Shown here: positions 18,726 to 27,603 of the stretch, piece after piece
How positions within the stretch are numbered: position 1 is the stretch's first letter
How the letters are laid out: each line of letters opens with the position of its first letter
Origin: Acidilutibacter cellobiosedens
GTDB taxonomy: Bacteria > Bacillota > Clostridia > Tissierellales > Acidilutibacteraceae
DNA length: 64,000 nucleotides
Direction of reading: 5' to 3'
Assembly (NCBI RefSeq): GCF_004103715.1
Contig: NZ_CP035282.1
Coordinates: forward strand, 3,062,501 to 3,126,500
The notes under the pieces: generated by a model
Told to the model about the DNA's origin: nothing
Databases searched by the model: none
The model's input: only the letters and a program-made list of their open reading frames with translations
Made by a program: the position numbers and the translations under genes

Positions 18726-20111
18726 TTATTTTTTAATACATTTTATGACTAGTACCTTTTTGGTATTGGAAGTAATTTTATATTCTTCATTAGTTCTATA
18801 TCCCACAATCCAGAGAATATTTTTTTCATCTGCAATTATAGGAATCGACTCTCTTAAATTTTTCGGAATTTTTTCATCTATAAAATAATCCTTTAACTTC
18901 TTTGTACCATTCATTCCATAGGGTTTAAACTTATCTCCCGAAATTCTGTTTCTAATAATTAGTTCGCCATATATTTTATCATAATCAAATGATTTAATAT
19001 ACATATTTTTAAAATTTAATTTTACTTTTTCAATAGGAACTGCTTTCATTTCAAAATAGCATTTACATTCAGGCACGTAATTTACTCCATTTTCTCTCAT
19101 TTTATATGAAAAAGATCTAAATTCTTTGTTTTCTCTTTTTTGAATAATAATTTCCCCATAGCTTGTCTTAGCAATCAATCCATTACTTAAATCTATACTT
19201 TTCCCTGTATCTCCTTTATCAAATAGCACCATAATATCACTTATATTCTTTTCCGTGATTCCGTTAATATCGTCAGCAACTTTCATCAAACACAGCTTAA
19301 TTATTCTTTGCTTTATACTCTTATGCTCCTTCAGAAAATCATTTCTATTTAAAATTATACTATTTTTACTTTCGGTCTTCACTATCTTTTTATAAATATT
19401 TGATGAATATTTATCTAAAAAATTACAATCCAAATTAGCAGTTCTGCTTAATCTGCTCAATCCATCCAAAAAATTAGGGTTATATTCTCTTTCAATATAA
19501 GGTATTATTTCCAATCGTATTCTATTTCTCAAATACTTAGGCTCTAAATTAGTTTTGTCGATTCTTACTTCTATATTATTTTTGCTGATATATTCTTCTA
19601 TTTCTTTTCTTGTAACATTTAACAAAGGCCTGATAATATTTCCATTTAAAAATTTCATTCCTTTCAATCCATCAATTCCAGTCCCTCTTATTATTCGCAT
19701 AATAAGCGTTTCGGCTTGATCATTCTTATTATGAGCAACAGCAATTTTACCTCCGCCTATTTCAAAAAGAACTTCATTAAAAAAATCATACCTTAACTTT
19801 CTTCCCGCTTCTTCAGAAGACATTTTATGTTTTCTTGCATATCCATTCATGTCTACTTTTTCAGAATAAAAGGGTATATTCATTTTTTCACATGTAAGCC
19901 TTACAAATTCTTCATCTTCATCTGCATCTTTTCCTCTGACCCCATGATTTACATGGGCAACAAAAATGTTAAAAGGAATTACATCTTGTATTTCCACCAA
20001 TACATGAAGAAGACACATGGAATCCGGTCCTCCCGAAACTCCTACCAGAATATTATCATTTTTTTCAATTAATTTATACTCTCTTATAGTCTTTAATACT
20101 CTTTCTTTCAT
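18726..20111 (-). CDS. tilS: tRNA(Ile)-lysidine synthetase
   Basis: TilS converts the wobble cytidine of the CAU-anticodon tRNA-Ile to lysidine, so that it reads AUA. The PP-loop motif SGGPDS lies near residue 30, followed by AHVNHGVRG and the HNKNDQAET and IRGTGIDGL segments of the N-terminal ATP-pyrophosphatase domain; the C-terminal substrate-binding domain ends with a typical SNTKKVLVIK. The start is ATG at 20111; a GTG three codons upstream has a poorer binding site. The 461-residue length is normal. Next in the unit are hpt and ftsH. Confidence 0.95.
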   Translation of the reverse strand: MKERVLKTIREYKLIEKNDNILVGVSGGPDSMCLLHVLVEIQDVIPFNIFVAHVNHGVRGKDADEDEEFVRLTCEKMNIPFYSEKVDMNGYARKHKMSSEEAGRKLRYDFFNEVLFEIGGGKIAVAHNKNDQAETLIMRIIRGTGIDGLKGMKFLNGNIIRPLLNVTRKEIEEYISKNNIEVRIDKTNLEPKYLRNRIRLEIIPYIEREYNPNFLDGLSRLSRTANLDCNFLDKYSSNIYKKIVKTESKNSIILNRNDFLKEHKSIKQRIIKLCLMKVADDINGITEKNISDIMVLFDKGDTGKSIDLSNGLIAKTSYGEIIIQKRENKEFRSFSYKMRENGVNYVPECKCYFEMKAVPIEKVKLNFKNMYIKSFDYDKIYGELIIRNRISGDKFKPYGMNGTKKLKDYFIDEKIPKNLRESIPIIADEKNILWIVGYRTNEEYKITSNTKKVLVIKCIKK

Positions 20112-20197
20112 AAACCTCACACCTATGTATTTAATTTGGACTTGACTTACACAACTCGTATCATCAGCTAAAATGGAGAAAATTTTCCCTGTAAATG

Positions 20198-21061
20198 CTA
20201 AAATAATTTATATTTAAAACCCAAAAATATACTTAACACAAAAAAAATAATACTTGAAACAAAAACAAACTCTACTCTGTCGAAAGTTAATCTAAACGAA
20301 GTGGATTGATTGTAGTACAATTTTCTAAGATCTTCTTTAAATTTAAAAGAAGAATTATATTTCCCGCTGATTCCTTTAGATAATACATAAATTATATTTT
20401 CATCTCCATTGGTTTTCCTTAAAAGTCCAATAATCTCATCTATATTTGAAATCAAAGGGTTAAATTCCTTCTTTGCTATAAGAGAAATCATAATCATGGA
20501 TATTCCGAAAATCATGGTATGGTCATAGCTTTCAGATAATTTGTTCCATGAAATAATATTATAGGCGGGGGAATATTCTTTTGTAGAATATTCCACACCT
20601 ACAGCTCCTCCGAAATCTATAATGTAAATTTTCCCATTTTCATCAACAATAATATTTTCGGGTTTAAAATCAGTATATTTATATCCTAATGACTTTAGCC
20701 TTTCCATTTTACCGATTATATTATACCCAATTTTAATAATATGTCTAACATTTAATTGGTTTTTTAAACATAATTCTTTTAAATTCCTTCCTTTAATCCA
20801 TTCCATTAAGATAAAATGATATATTTCTCCTTTATAAACAAAATCATCATATTCATATACCCTTGGAATAAATTTCAGTTCCTTAAGATTATCCATAGAA
20901 TTATATTCTCTTGTTATGGATTGAACATCTCTTGATACTTTTAACGCAAATTCCCGACCATTTTTATCCGCTACTTTATATACCCTTCCGAAACCCCCTC
21001 TTCCCAATTCCTTAATAATAGTATACTCATTTTTTCCCCATCTGCCAATTATATTTCTCAT
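20198..21061 (-). CDS. yabT: YabT-like membrane Ser/Thr protein kinase
   Basis: A 287-residue Hanks-type kinase with one C-terminal membrane helix (about 263-285). The glycine loop GRGGFGRV starts near residue 20, the ATP lysine is Lys41, and IIDFGG supplies the metal-binding Asp149. The catalytic loop reads YTDFKPEN: the Asp131-Lys-Asn core is present but the usual HRD is YTD. Its place between the yabS-like gene and tilS is the position of B. subtilis YabT, a forespore kinase that phosphorylates RecA; that role is inferred here. It follows the VWA gene by 10 bases with a weak ribosome-binding site. Confidence 0.85.
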   Translation of the reverse strand: MRNIIGRWGKNEYTIIKELGRGGFGRVYKVADKNGREFALKVSRDVQSITREYNSMDNLKELKFIPRVYEYDDFVYKGEIYHFILMEWIKGRNLKELCLKNQLNVRHIIKIGYNIIGKMERLKSLGYKYTDFKPENIIVDENGKIYIIDFGGAVGVEYSTKEYSPAYNIISWNKLSESYDHTMIFGISMIMISLIAKKEFNPLISNIDEIIGLLRKTNGDENIIYVLSKGISGKYNSSFKFKEDLRKLYYNQSTSFRLTFDRVEFVFVSSIIFFVLSIFLGFKYKLF

Positions 21062-21071
21062 AAAGTTTCAT

Positions 21072-21770
21072 CTACACCGTATATTCAGTAAGAACATCTT
21101 CATCTTTTTCTTTATGGAAAAAATTTATCCCTTCAATTATGGCTGGTCCTGTTGGTGTAGTTCCCCCTGTTTTTATTTGTTTTAAGCTTCCTTCCAAAAT
21201 ATCAATATCATGAGTAAAATCACATAGGACCTGAAAAAAGGATTCTCCTCTTTTAGAAAAAGCACATACCCCTATATATGTTTCTCCTTTTCTTTCATTT
21301 AAAAAGTTTAACAGTTCCAATATGCTCTTTTTGGCAATTTCTATTTTATTATTCATACTTCCGCTTGTATCTAACAATATCATACATTTCAATGAAGCTT
21401 CTTCTTCCAGTTTATCTATAAGTTGTACAATCCTTTTTCTTTCCTTAGGTTGAATTTCCGTCATATCTTTATTAATAATATTTTTTAATTCTTTATTCAC
21501 AGCTTCTTCTATGGTTTTATAAACGGAATTCACAGTAACCTTACTTAAAGTTTGGTATAAACTCTCAATATCTGTAATTTCTCCTATGCCGCCTCCTGCC
21601 TGAGCCGTCATTTCCAATTCTACCAAAGATTTTTCCTTTCTCATATTATCAACTATACCTATAGTACTCACCTTTATCCCTTTTTCACAGGATATTTTCG
21701 CCGCTTCAACAGGACTAATTCCTGTATTTGACTCTCCATCTGTAACTAATATCATCTGATTTATAACCAT
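21072..21770 (-). CDS. yabS: YabS-like von Willebrand factor A domain protein
   Basis: About 232 residues, cytoplasmic, with a VWA domain in its C-terminal half: the MIDAS motif LDTSGSM and the downstream GGTTPTGPAI threonine are intact. The N-terminal half resembles the second half of a VWA fold (QMILVTDGESNTG...VSTIGIVD) without its own DxSxS. The start is ATG at 21770, eight bases after AGGAGG. The gene lies where B. subtilis has yabS, between spoIIE and the yabT kinase, and is probably co-expressed with that kinase. Function unknown; metal-dependent protein binding is inferred. Confidence 0.8.
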   Translation of the reverse strand: MVINQMILVTDGESNTGISPVEAAKISCEKGIKVSTIGIVDNMRKEKSLVELEMTAQAGGGIGEITDIESLYQTLSKVTVNSVYKTIEEAVNKELKNIINKDMTEIQPKERKRIVQLIDKLEEEASLKCMILLDTSGSMNNKIEIAKKSILELLNFLNERKGETYIGVCAFSKRGESFFQVLCDFTHDIDILEGSLKQIKTGGTTPTGPAIIEGINFFHKEKDEDVLTEYTV

Positions 21771-21870
21771 GTTCATTCCTCCTTCTTTTTATAAATAATT
21801 ATTGACAGTTCTTCTTTTTGTATTCAGTATATTAGTTACTTGTCCTAATTATTACTAATAATACGACAGA

Positions 21871-21897
21871 AAAAAATGGAACAGTTTTCACTGTTCC
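21871..21897 (-). terminator. Terminator of the VTC-DUF4956-cotH unit
   Basis: GGAACAGT, a 4-base loop and ACTGTTCC form a perfect 8-bp stem followed on the minus strand by ATTTTTTTC. The cotH stop codon lies inside the stem. Confidence 0.9.
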
Positions 21898-23810
21898 ACT
21901 CTTTTTCTTTTAAATGTCATTACAAAGATAAGGCTAATTACTAAGGATACTGCACTTATTCCGATAATCCATAGGTTTTCATCTATTATTTCCGTATTTT
22001 GAGCAGTAGTATCGGAATTTGTCTTTAATTCTGCTCTATCATCGGGAGGTCGTTGATTTCTGTCGGTATCTCCTCCCTCTCTATTTGAATTTTTCATATT
22101 TTTCATCATTTCTATCTGCTCTTCCGTTAATCCTAAATCTTTTAATTGTTGTATTTGCTCTTCCGTTAATTCACTATCATCTACAGACCCAATAATATCC
22201 TGAGCTTTTTTCATAACATTCATATCAGGCATATTTCCCGGTTGCCGATTTTCTCCTTTCATTCCTCCTTGAGATCCAAGATCGGAAAGATTTATGCCGG
22301 AAGAATCTATAAGTTTGTCCTGATTTTCAGACTGTTCATCCGTTGTTGAAGGTATAGTCCCGTTAAGCTGCCCTTCTATACTTTGAGCTCTGAGTTTTCC
22401 GAACTCTTTCAATGCAGACAGACCTTTTAAATATTCTTCATATGTGTAAAAAGCTGATGCATCATTTTCCACATATTCACTTATTTGACTATCAAGTTTG
22501 TCAATAGTATCTTCAAATTTTCCATTGTTAAAATAGTCATCCAATATATCCTGAATGTATTGATGATATTTATCCTTGTATTCGCCTACTTCTAAAAGTT
22601 TTGCAATCAACGGTCGTTCCGATAACTCAACTCCCGATACTGGTGTATCTATAGGAAAATTTACGGCTGAAGACGCATTTCCCGATTGAAACCCTGCAAA
22701 GGAAAGATTATAATCCCATGGAAGAATGGACAGTTGACCATCTTTTTCATATAAATAATAATTATGTTTCATATTGCTTACATAACTGTCAAGGTTAACA
22801 AGTACTGTGTTAACGGCAAAATATCTAAGTACTTCGTCAACATCAATATATTTTTCAAGATCTGTGCCATCATTCAAATTTTTTAATGCTTTAATAACTC
22901 TTTTATAATCCGATTTTTTGGAATCAAACACGGAATTATCAAAAATATTTGGATAGCTGTCAACATCGTCATCGATATATTTTAAGTCAGAACCTCCTCC
23001 AGAGCCTTCTGCTCCCATTTTCTCTCCAAAATTTCCTTGTTGTGGGTTAAATGGCTGTTGGCCATTCTCACGTTGAATATTTTCTTGGTCCTCATTATTC
23101 TGTTGAGCGTTTCCCTGATCTTCATTATTCGGCTGAACATTTCTTCTCTCCTGATTATCATCTTTATCATTACGCCCCATTTCCATACTTTCCGGCTTAT
23201 AAAGCATACCATAAGTAGGTCCGAAATTTCTATAAGCAAAGGACTCCTCTAAAGCTTCTACCGCTAAGTAAAATCCCCAATCTTCACCGTTTACCTTTAC
23301 ATCTGCGTAAGAATAAAGAGGAGTAGATATTCCCATACTATTCATTAAATCATAGGATAGATATTCTTTCATATAAGTAGAGTCTGAATAAATATTATTT
23401 ATGGTCATCTTGTCAAGGCCAAAACATGACTGATGTTTTACATAATGATCAAATTCAATTTTAAAACTAAATCTGTCTGTAGTGTCATCATTGGCTACCA
23501 TAGATAAACTGGAATTTCCTTTAGGCCTAATCCCTACGGAATAAAAGGTAGTACCATTTATGGTAATATCGCAGGAAATATATTCCTTGTCAGTAGCATT
23601 TTCAAGCATTTCATTCCAATCTTCTTCATCAACATTTATATCCATGGAAATGATATTATCTTTATTAAAAACCTTTGAAGCATATTCAGGTTGCGCGCTT
23701 TCTTTAACTATTCCAAACAATTGAGGATTAAACATAAATACAGTAGTAAATACAACTGCTATAAGTAATGTAAGAGCAATAATTAAATTTATATGTTTAC
23801 TTTTTATCAT
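21888..23810 (-). CDS. CotH-family spore coat kinase-like membrane protein
   Basis: A 640-residue protein with a CotH kinase domain between an N-terminal signal anchor (about 9-30) and a C-terminal membrane helix (about 610-630), so the domain should face outwards. CotH signatures include VGIRPKGNSS, FGLDKMTINN, the WGFYLAVEALEE segment and ILPWDYNLSF. Two low-complexity stretches stand out: an Asn/Gln/Glu-rich segment with the repeat NNEDQ around 215-255, and an Asn/Met/Glu-rich one near 520-590 with LTEEQI repeated. CotH proteins are atypical kinases that phosphorylate coat proteins in Bacillus; here the partners are DUF4956 and VTC proteins, 18 bases upstream. Confidence 0.88.
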   Translation of the reverse strand: MIKSKHINLIIALTLLIAVVFTTVFMFNPQLFGIVKESAQPEYASKVFNKDNIISMDINVDEEDWNEMLENATDKEYISCDITINGTTFYSVGIRPKGNSSLSMVANDDTTDRFSFKIEFDHYVKHQSCFGLDKMTINNIYSDSTYMKEYLSYDLMNSMGISTPLYSYADVKVNGEDWGFYLAVEALEESFAYRNFGPTYGMLYKPESMEMGRNDKDDNQERRNVQPNNEDQGNAQQNNEDQENIQRENGQQPFNPQQGNFGEKMGAEGSGGGSDLKYIDDDVDSYPNIFDNSVFDSKKSDYKRVIKALKNLNDGTDLEKYIDVDEVLRYFAVNTVLVNLDSYVSNMKHNYYLYEKDGQLSILPWDYNLSFAGFQSGNASSAVNFPIDTPVSGVELSERPLIAKLLEVGEYKDKYHQYIQDILDDYFNNGKFEDTIDKLDSQISEYVENDASAFYTYEEYLKGLSALKEFGKLRAQSIEGQLNGTIPSTTDEQSENQDKLIDSSGINLSDLGSQGGMKGENRQPGNMPDMNVMKKAQDIIGSVDDSELTEEQIQQLKDLGLTEEQIEMMKNMKNSNREGGDTDRNQRPPDDRAELKTNSDTTAQNTEIIDENLWIIGISAVSLVISLIFVMTFKRKRVEQ

Positions 23811-23827
23811 ATGCTAAAACACCTACC

Positions 23828-24499
23828 TTAAGACATATATTCTCCATTGTAACTTACCAATACCGCATTTTCCACTCCTTCAATTTTAGCAATATTATTT
23901 ACAAAATCCGTAGTCATGTTTTTTAATCTGACTTCAATTGTAAGTTCAATTCCTTTTGGTGAAACAGTTTTTGATCTAATCATATACTTTTTGACACTTA
24001 ATTCCACAGCATTTTTAACAAGTTGTTCTCCATTATCATCAGCACAATTTATAAGAAGTATGTATGGGTCATCTGTACTCTTTCTGTTTATAAATATTAC
24101 CATAACTATACCAATAAAGATTGAGCCAAACACAGCAAGTGGAATTAACCCTGCGCCAATAACTATTCCAACGGATATTGACCAGAACAAAAATGTTATG
24201 TCGAGAGGTTCTTTGATTGCTGCTCTAAAACGAACGATAGACAGTGCTCCAACCATACCAAGAGAAAGTACTACATTTGAAGTTACTGCCAATATAATAA
24301 ATGTGGTTATAAGAGTCATTGCTATTAGGGAAACCCCGAAGCTTGCAGAATACATTACGCCTATAAAGGTTTTTTTATAAACATAAAATATAAAAAGACC
24401 TAAGACAAATGCAAGTCCTAAAGCAATTACCATATCCAGCGCAGAAAAGGACGATACCTTTTCAAGAAAGCTTGATTTAAAAATATCATTAAATGTCAT
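23828..24499 (-). CDS. DUF4956 membrane protein
   Basis: A 223-residue protein with about four membrane helices in its first 150 residues and a soluble alpha/beta C-terminal domain. The segment GMVGALSIVRFRAAIKEPLD between helices is the family hallmark. It lies between the VTC polymerase gene (20 bases upstream) and cotH, an association I know from other Firmicutes and actinobacteria. Its biochemical role is unknown; a membrane partner for polyphosphate or coat assembly is a guess from context. Confidence 0.85.
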   Translation of the reverse strand: MTFNDIFKSSFLEKVSSFSALDMVIALGLAFVLGLFIFYVYKKTFIGVMYSASFGVSLIAMTLITTFIILAVTSNVVLSLGMVGALSIVRFRAAIKEPLDITFLFWSISVGIVIGAGLIPLAVFGSIFIGIVMVIFINRKSTDDPYILLINCADDNGEQLVKNAVELSVKKYMIRSKTVSPKGIELTIEVRLKNMTTDFVNNIAKIEGVENAVLVSYNGEYMS

Positions 24500-24519
24500 A
24501 ATTCTCCCTCCAAATATTT

Positions 24520-25206
24520 TTAGCCGTAAATTCTACAGACAGCATATTTTGAAAATGATGAACACTGTTTATTTTTTATCTGAATAATATTCCTGATAAT
24601 CTCAGGTAAAAATTCATCAAATTTCACTTCCAATATTACTGTTCCTTCAGAATTCGTAATCATTGTAGGAACATTTTGATTAAACAAGTCCTTAGAATTG
24701 AGGCCGGTTTTCACATTACTATCAATAGTTATCCTTACGTTTCCTGGTTTATAAACAAATGGTTCTCTGATATAGTCCACCAATGTTTTAGGTTTAAGCT
24801 GCTGATAGTACATTTTTGCATAAAGTTCAGTAAGCAACGGTTTGTTTGAGCTTTTAAGCCATTCAATATTTCCGTCAATAATTTCTTCGCATTGTTCTTT
24901 AGTGACACTTACCGATATCTTATTACAAAGACCGTTGGTTTTACTCTTTTTCTCAACTTTAATAAAAGAAAAATCATCGTTATAATAACGGATCCTAAAT
25001 TTTTCCCTGTTATTCACTCCGTATATCTTTTCTCTGAGAGCCTTATCATCAATATTATCAAAGTATAAACTTCTAACTCTGTATTTTCCGTCCATACCAG
25101 CATGTGAATCAGAATCGGCAATTACTTTTAACCTCTGATGCAAGGCAAAGTAATCTGACATGTTTATATAATATTTAAGTTCATGTCTCAGTATTTGATT
25201 CTTCAT
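24520..25206 (-). CDS. VTC-domain polyphosphate polymerase
   Basis: A 228-residue soluble VTC domain, the catalytic tunnel domain that makes polyphosphate from ATP in yeast vacuolar transporter chaperones. Basic tunnel residues are visible in RHELKYYI, YRVRSLYFDN, REKFRIRYYN and VEKKSK; metal and acidic positions follow in VRITIDSNV and ILEVKFDEFLP. No membrane segment is present; the adjacent DUF4956 protein may supply it. I start at ATG 25206, eight bases after GGAGG. It heads a three-gene unit with DUF4956 and cotH and follows a two-component system. Confidence 0.88.
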   Translation of the reverse strand: MKNQILRHELKYYINMSDYFALHQRLKVIADSDSHAGMDGKYRVRSLYFDNIDDKALREKIYGVNNREKFRIRYYNDDFSFIKVEKKSKTNGLCNKISVSVTKEQCEEIIDGNIEWLKSSNKPLLTELYAKMYYQQLKPKTLVDYIREPFVYKPGNVRITIDSNVKTGLNSKDLFNQNVPTMITNSEGTVILEVKFDEFLPEIIRNIIQIKNKQCSSFSKYAVCRIYG

Positions 25207-25326
25207 CCTTATCACCTCCTGTTTTGTTTAATATGACTTTATTATAAATACCTTGTGTGACGAATTCATGAACTCTATATGAATTGTAAACGAATTATTA
25301 ATATATTAACTCTCCCATGGATTATA

Positions 25327-25352
25327 AAAAAATACGGATTCCGAAGAATCCG
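25327..25352 (-). terminator. Terminator of the two-component system
   Basis: CGGATTC and GAATCCG form a 7-bp stem with a 4-base TTCG loop (minus strand), followed by TATTTTTTT. It begins just after the histidine kinase stop and isolates the kinase from the VTC unit. Confidence 0.85.
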
Positions 25353-25365
25353 CAGATAATTTACA

Positions 25366-26832
25366 TTATTCTATTTTTATAGTACTTAGTTCAAACCAAA
25401 ATGTACTTCCTTGGCCCTCTTTACTTATTACTCCATATTCAAGATCGTGCATATCAAGAATCATTTTAACAATGGAAAGCCCCAAACCTGTGCCAATTGA
25501 AGCCCGTTTATGAGTCTTATCTACTTTATAGTATCTATCCCAAATAAGCGGCAGATTCTCTTCCGATATACCCTCTCCTGTATCTATAACCTCAATTCTC
25601 ACATGGCCCTTCATTAATTTCTGACGGACTTCCACAAACTTATCTTTGCCAGTATAAGTAATAGCATTATTAATTAAATTATAAATAACCTGTACAATTT
25701 TTATTTCGTCTGCATTTACATAAACGTCGTCATCATAGATGAATTCGATCCTATACCCATCTTGCTCTGTAAGTTTTGTATACCTTTTTAATACTTCCCT
25801 TATAGTTTCAGTAATATTAAAATCTCTTTTATCCAATTCCTGAATACCGGATTGAAGTTTTGAAATATCCAACATATCATTTACAAGATCCGTAAGTCTT
25901 TTTGCTTCATCAATAATAATCTGAACATTTTCAGGCGTATTTTCTCCGGGGATATCGCGGATTACTTCTCCATATCCGGTAATCATGGTAAGAGGTGTTC
26001 TAAGATCATGAGAAACATTTGCAATCAATTCTCTTCTAAGGCTTTCAACCTTGGAAAGCTCTTTTGCAGCATAATTTAACGTACTATTTAATTCTGAAAT
26101 TTCAAGATATCCTTTCCCTTCAAATTTGATATCATAATTCCCCTTTCCAAGTTCTTTGGCCGAGTCATTTATTTTAATAATCGGTTGTGATATTTTCCTT
26201 GAAATAAAAAATGCCAGAAAAACAGACAATATAATTAAAATTACAGTAATGTATATAAGTTGAACTCTTAATGTTTCCACAGTGGCATTTACAGGAGAAA
26301 TAGTAGAATTTAGCATAACCATCAATGGAAGTCCATCATTTCTTTTTACAATAGTGCCATAGATTATGCTTTGAGTTATATTATTGGGAGGAGGATACCT
26401 CCCAATAATATTTCTGTTTATGTCTTCCCTATCCTTCGAAATATTCTGTGGTAAAAGTTCAAATGTTGTTCCGCCTTTATCCTGAGCTTGTTTAAAAAAA
26501 TGATATATTTCACTGTATGGCATCTTACGAATTATACAATCAAACATTACATAAGAGGAATATAGACTTCTTCCTTCCTCGTCTATTACCCTTATACATA
26601 TGTCATTTTCCTGGGATATACTCTTGATAATGGTTCCTATGTCCTCATCGTCTATGTTTTTCGAGATAATCTCAGCAGAATTCTCAATATTTTTTATTTT
26701 TATATGTTTATAGAAACTGTCTAAGAATACAATTTGGAACAGCCATAAGAGTATAATAATGAAAGAAATAAGTCCTGCTAAATAAGAAAATATTTTCCAT
26801 TTAATGCTAAAACCATTAAAATTAAGTTTCAA
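25366..26832 (-). CDS. Membrane sensor histidine kinase
   Basis: About 488 residues: membrane helix (about 15-35), an extracytoplasmic sensor region of roughly 150 residues, a second helix near 190-210, HAMP, and a HisKA plus HATPase core. The phosphorylated histidine is in NVSHDLRTPL, the N box is NLINNAITY, and ATP-lid motifs are DTGEGI and GTGLGLSI. I place the start at TTG 26832, seven bases after a GAGGGGTGGGG site inside the end of the regulator gene, so the two coding regions overlap by 11 bases. Signal unknown; its location suggests it controls the adjacent VTC-DUF4956-cotH genes. Confidence 0.9.
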   Translation of the reverse strand: MKLNFNGFSIKWKIFSYLAGLISFIIILLWLFQIVFLDSFYKHIKIKNIENSAEIISKNIDDEDIGTIIKSISQENDICIRVIDEEGRSLYSSYVMFDCIIRKMPYSEIYHFFKQAQDKGGTTFELLPQNISKDREDINRNIIGRYPPPNNITQSIIYGTIVKRNDGLPLMVMLNSTISPVNATVETLRVQLIYITVILIILSVFLAFFISRKISQPIIKINDSAKELGKGNYDIKFEGKGYLEISELNSTLNYAAKELSKVESLRRELIANVSHDLRTPLTMITGYGEVIRDIPGENTPENVQIIIDEAKRLTDLVNDMLDISKLQSGIQELDKRDFNITETIREVLKRYTKLTEQDGYRIEFIYDDDVYVNADEIKIVQVIYNLINNAITYTGKDKFVEVRQKLMKGHVRIEVIDTGEGISEENLPLIWDRYYKVDKTHKRASIGTGLGLSIVKMILDMHDLEYGVISKEGQGSTFWFELSTIKIE

Positions 26833-27496
26833 ATCGATACCCCACCCCTCTAAGCGTAACAATATATTTGCCATAACGTTCAAGGCTTTTACGGAGAAGT
26901 TTTATATGGGTATCTAAAGTTCTGTCATCTCCAAAAAAATCGTACCCCCATACATCGGTAATAATTTTCTTCCTCGTCAATGCAATTCCTCTATTTTTAA
27001 CAAGATAAAAAAACAAATCATATTCCTTTGGAGACATATTAATCCTTTTATTATCTATATAAACAATTCTGCCTGTAAAATCTACGGTAAGCCCTTCAAA
27101 ACTTATTATTTCCTTTTTTATTTCTTCATTGCTTGGACTGCTGCGCTTAATTATAGCATTTACCCTCATCATCAATTCTTTTGGAGAAAAAGGTTTTACC
27201 ACATAATCATCTATACCCAATTCAAATCCATGTATTTTATCATATTCTTCTCCTCGAGCAGAAAGCATGATTACAGGAATTGTCTTATATTTTCGTATCT
27301 CCCTACAGGTAGAAAACCCGTCTAATTCAGGCATCATAATATCAAGGATAATAATATCAAAATCCTGATTTTTACAAATACTTATAGCTTCCATGCCATC
27401 CTTCGCTTCCACGACTTCATGACCTTCAAAAACCGCATATTTTTTTATTAATGCTCTTATCTTCTCTTCATCATCAACTACAAGAATTTTATACAT
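26822..27496 (-). CDS. OmpR-family response regulator
   Basis: A 224-residue regulator with a receiver domain (Asp52 as phosphoacceptor in IIILDIMMP, Lys101 in VVKPFSP) and a C-terminal winged helix with the typical DVWGYDFFGDDRTLDTHIKLLRKSL. It is the first gene of a kinase pair. It lies 107 bases after the spoIIE stop, with its own likely promoter there (a TATAAT near 27536 on the minus strand without a clear -35). Targets unknown; the divergent-looking repeats upstream of the VTC gene are candidate sites. Confidence 0.92.
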   Translation of the reverse strand: MYKILVVDDEEKIRALIKKYAVFEGHEVVEAKDGMEAISICKNQDFDIIILDIMMPELDGFSTCREIRKYKTIPVIMLSARGEEYDKIHGFELGIDDYVVKPFSPKELMMRVNAIIKRSSPSNEEIKKEIISFEGLTVDFTGRIVYIDNKRINMSPKEYDLFFYLVKNRGIALTRKKIITDVWGYDFFGDDRTLDTHIKLLRKSLERYGKYIVTLRGVGYRFET

Positions 27497-27603
27497 ATAT
27501 CAATACCTCGCCTTCCATCAGGTTCATATTCTCATTATATAATATTTCCTGTATTTTATGTGATGGCTGAGTGAAGGTTTTTTGAATTATATCTAAATTT
27601 ATC

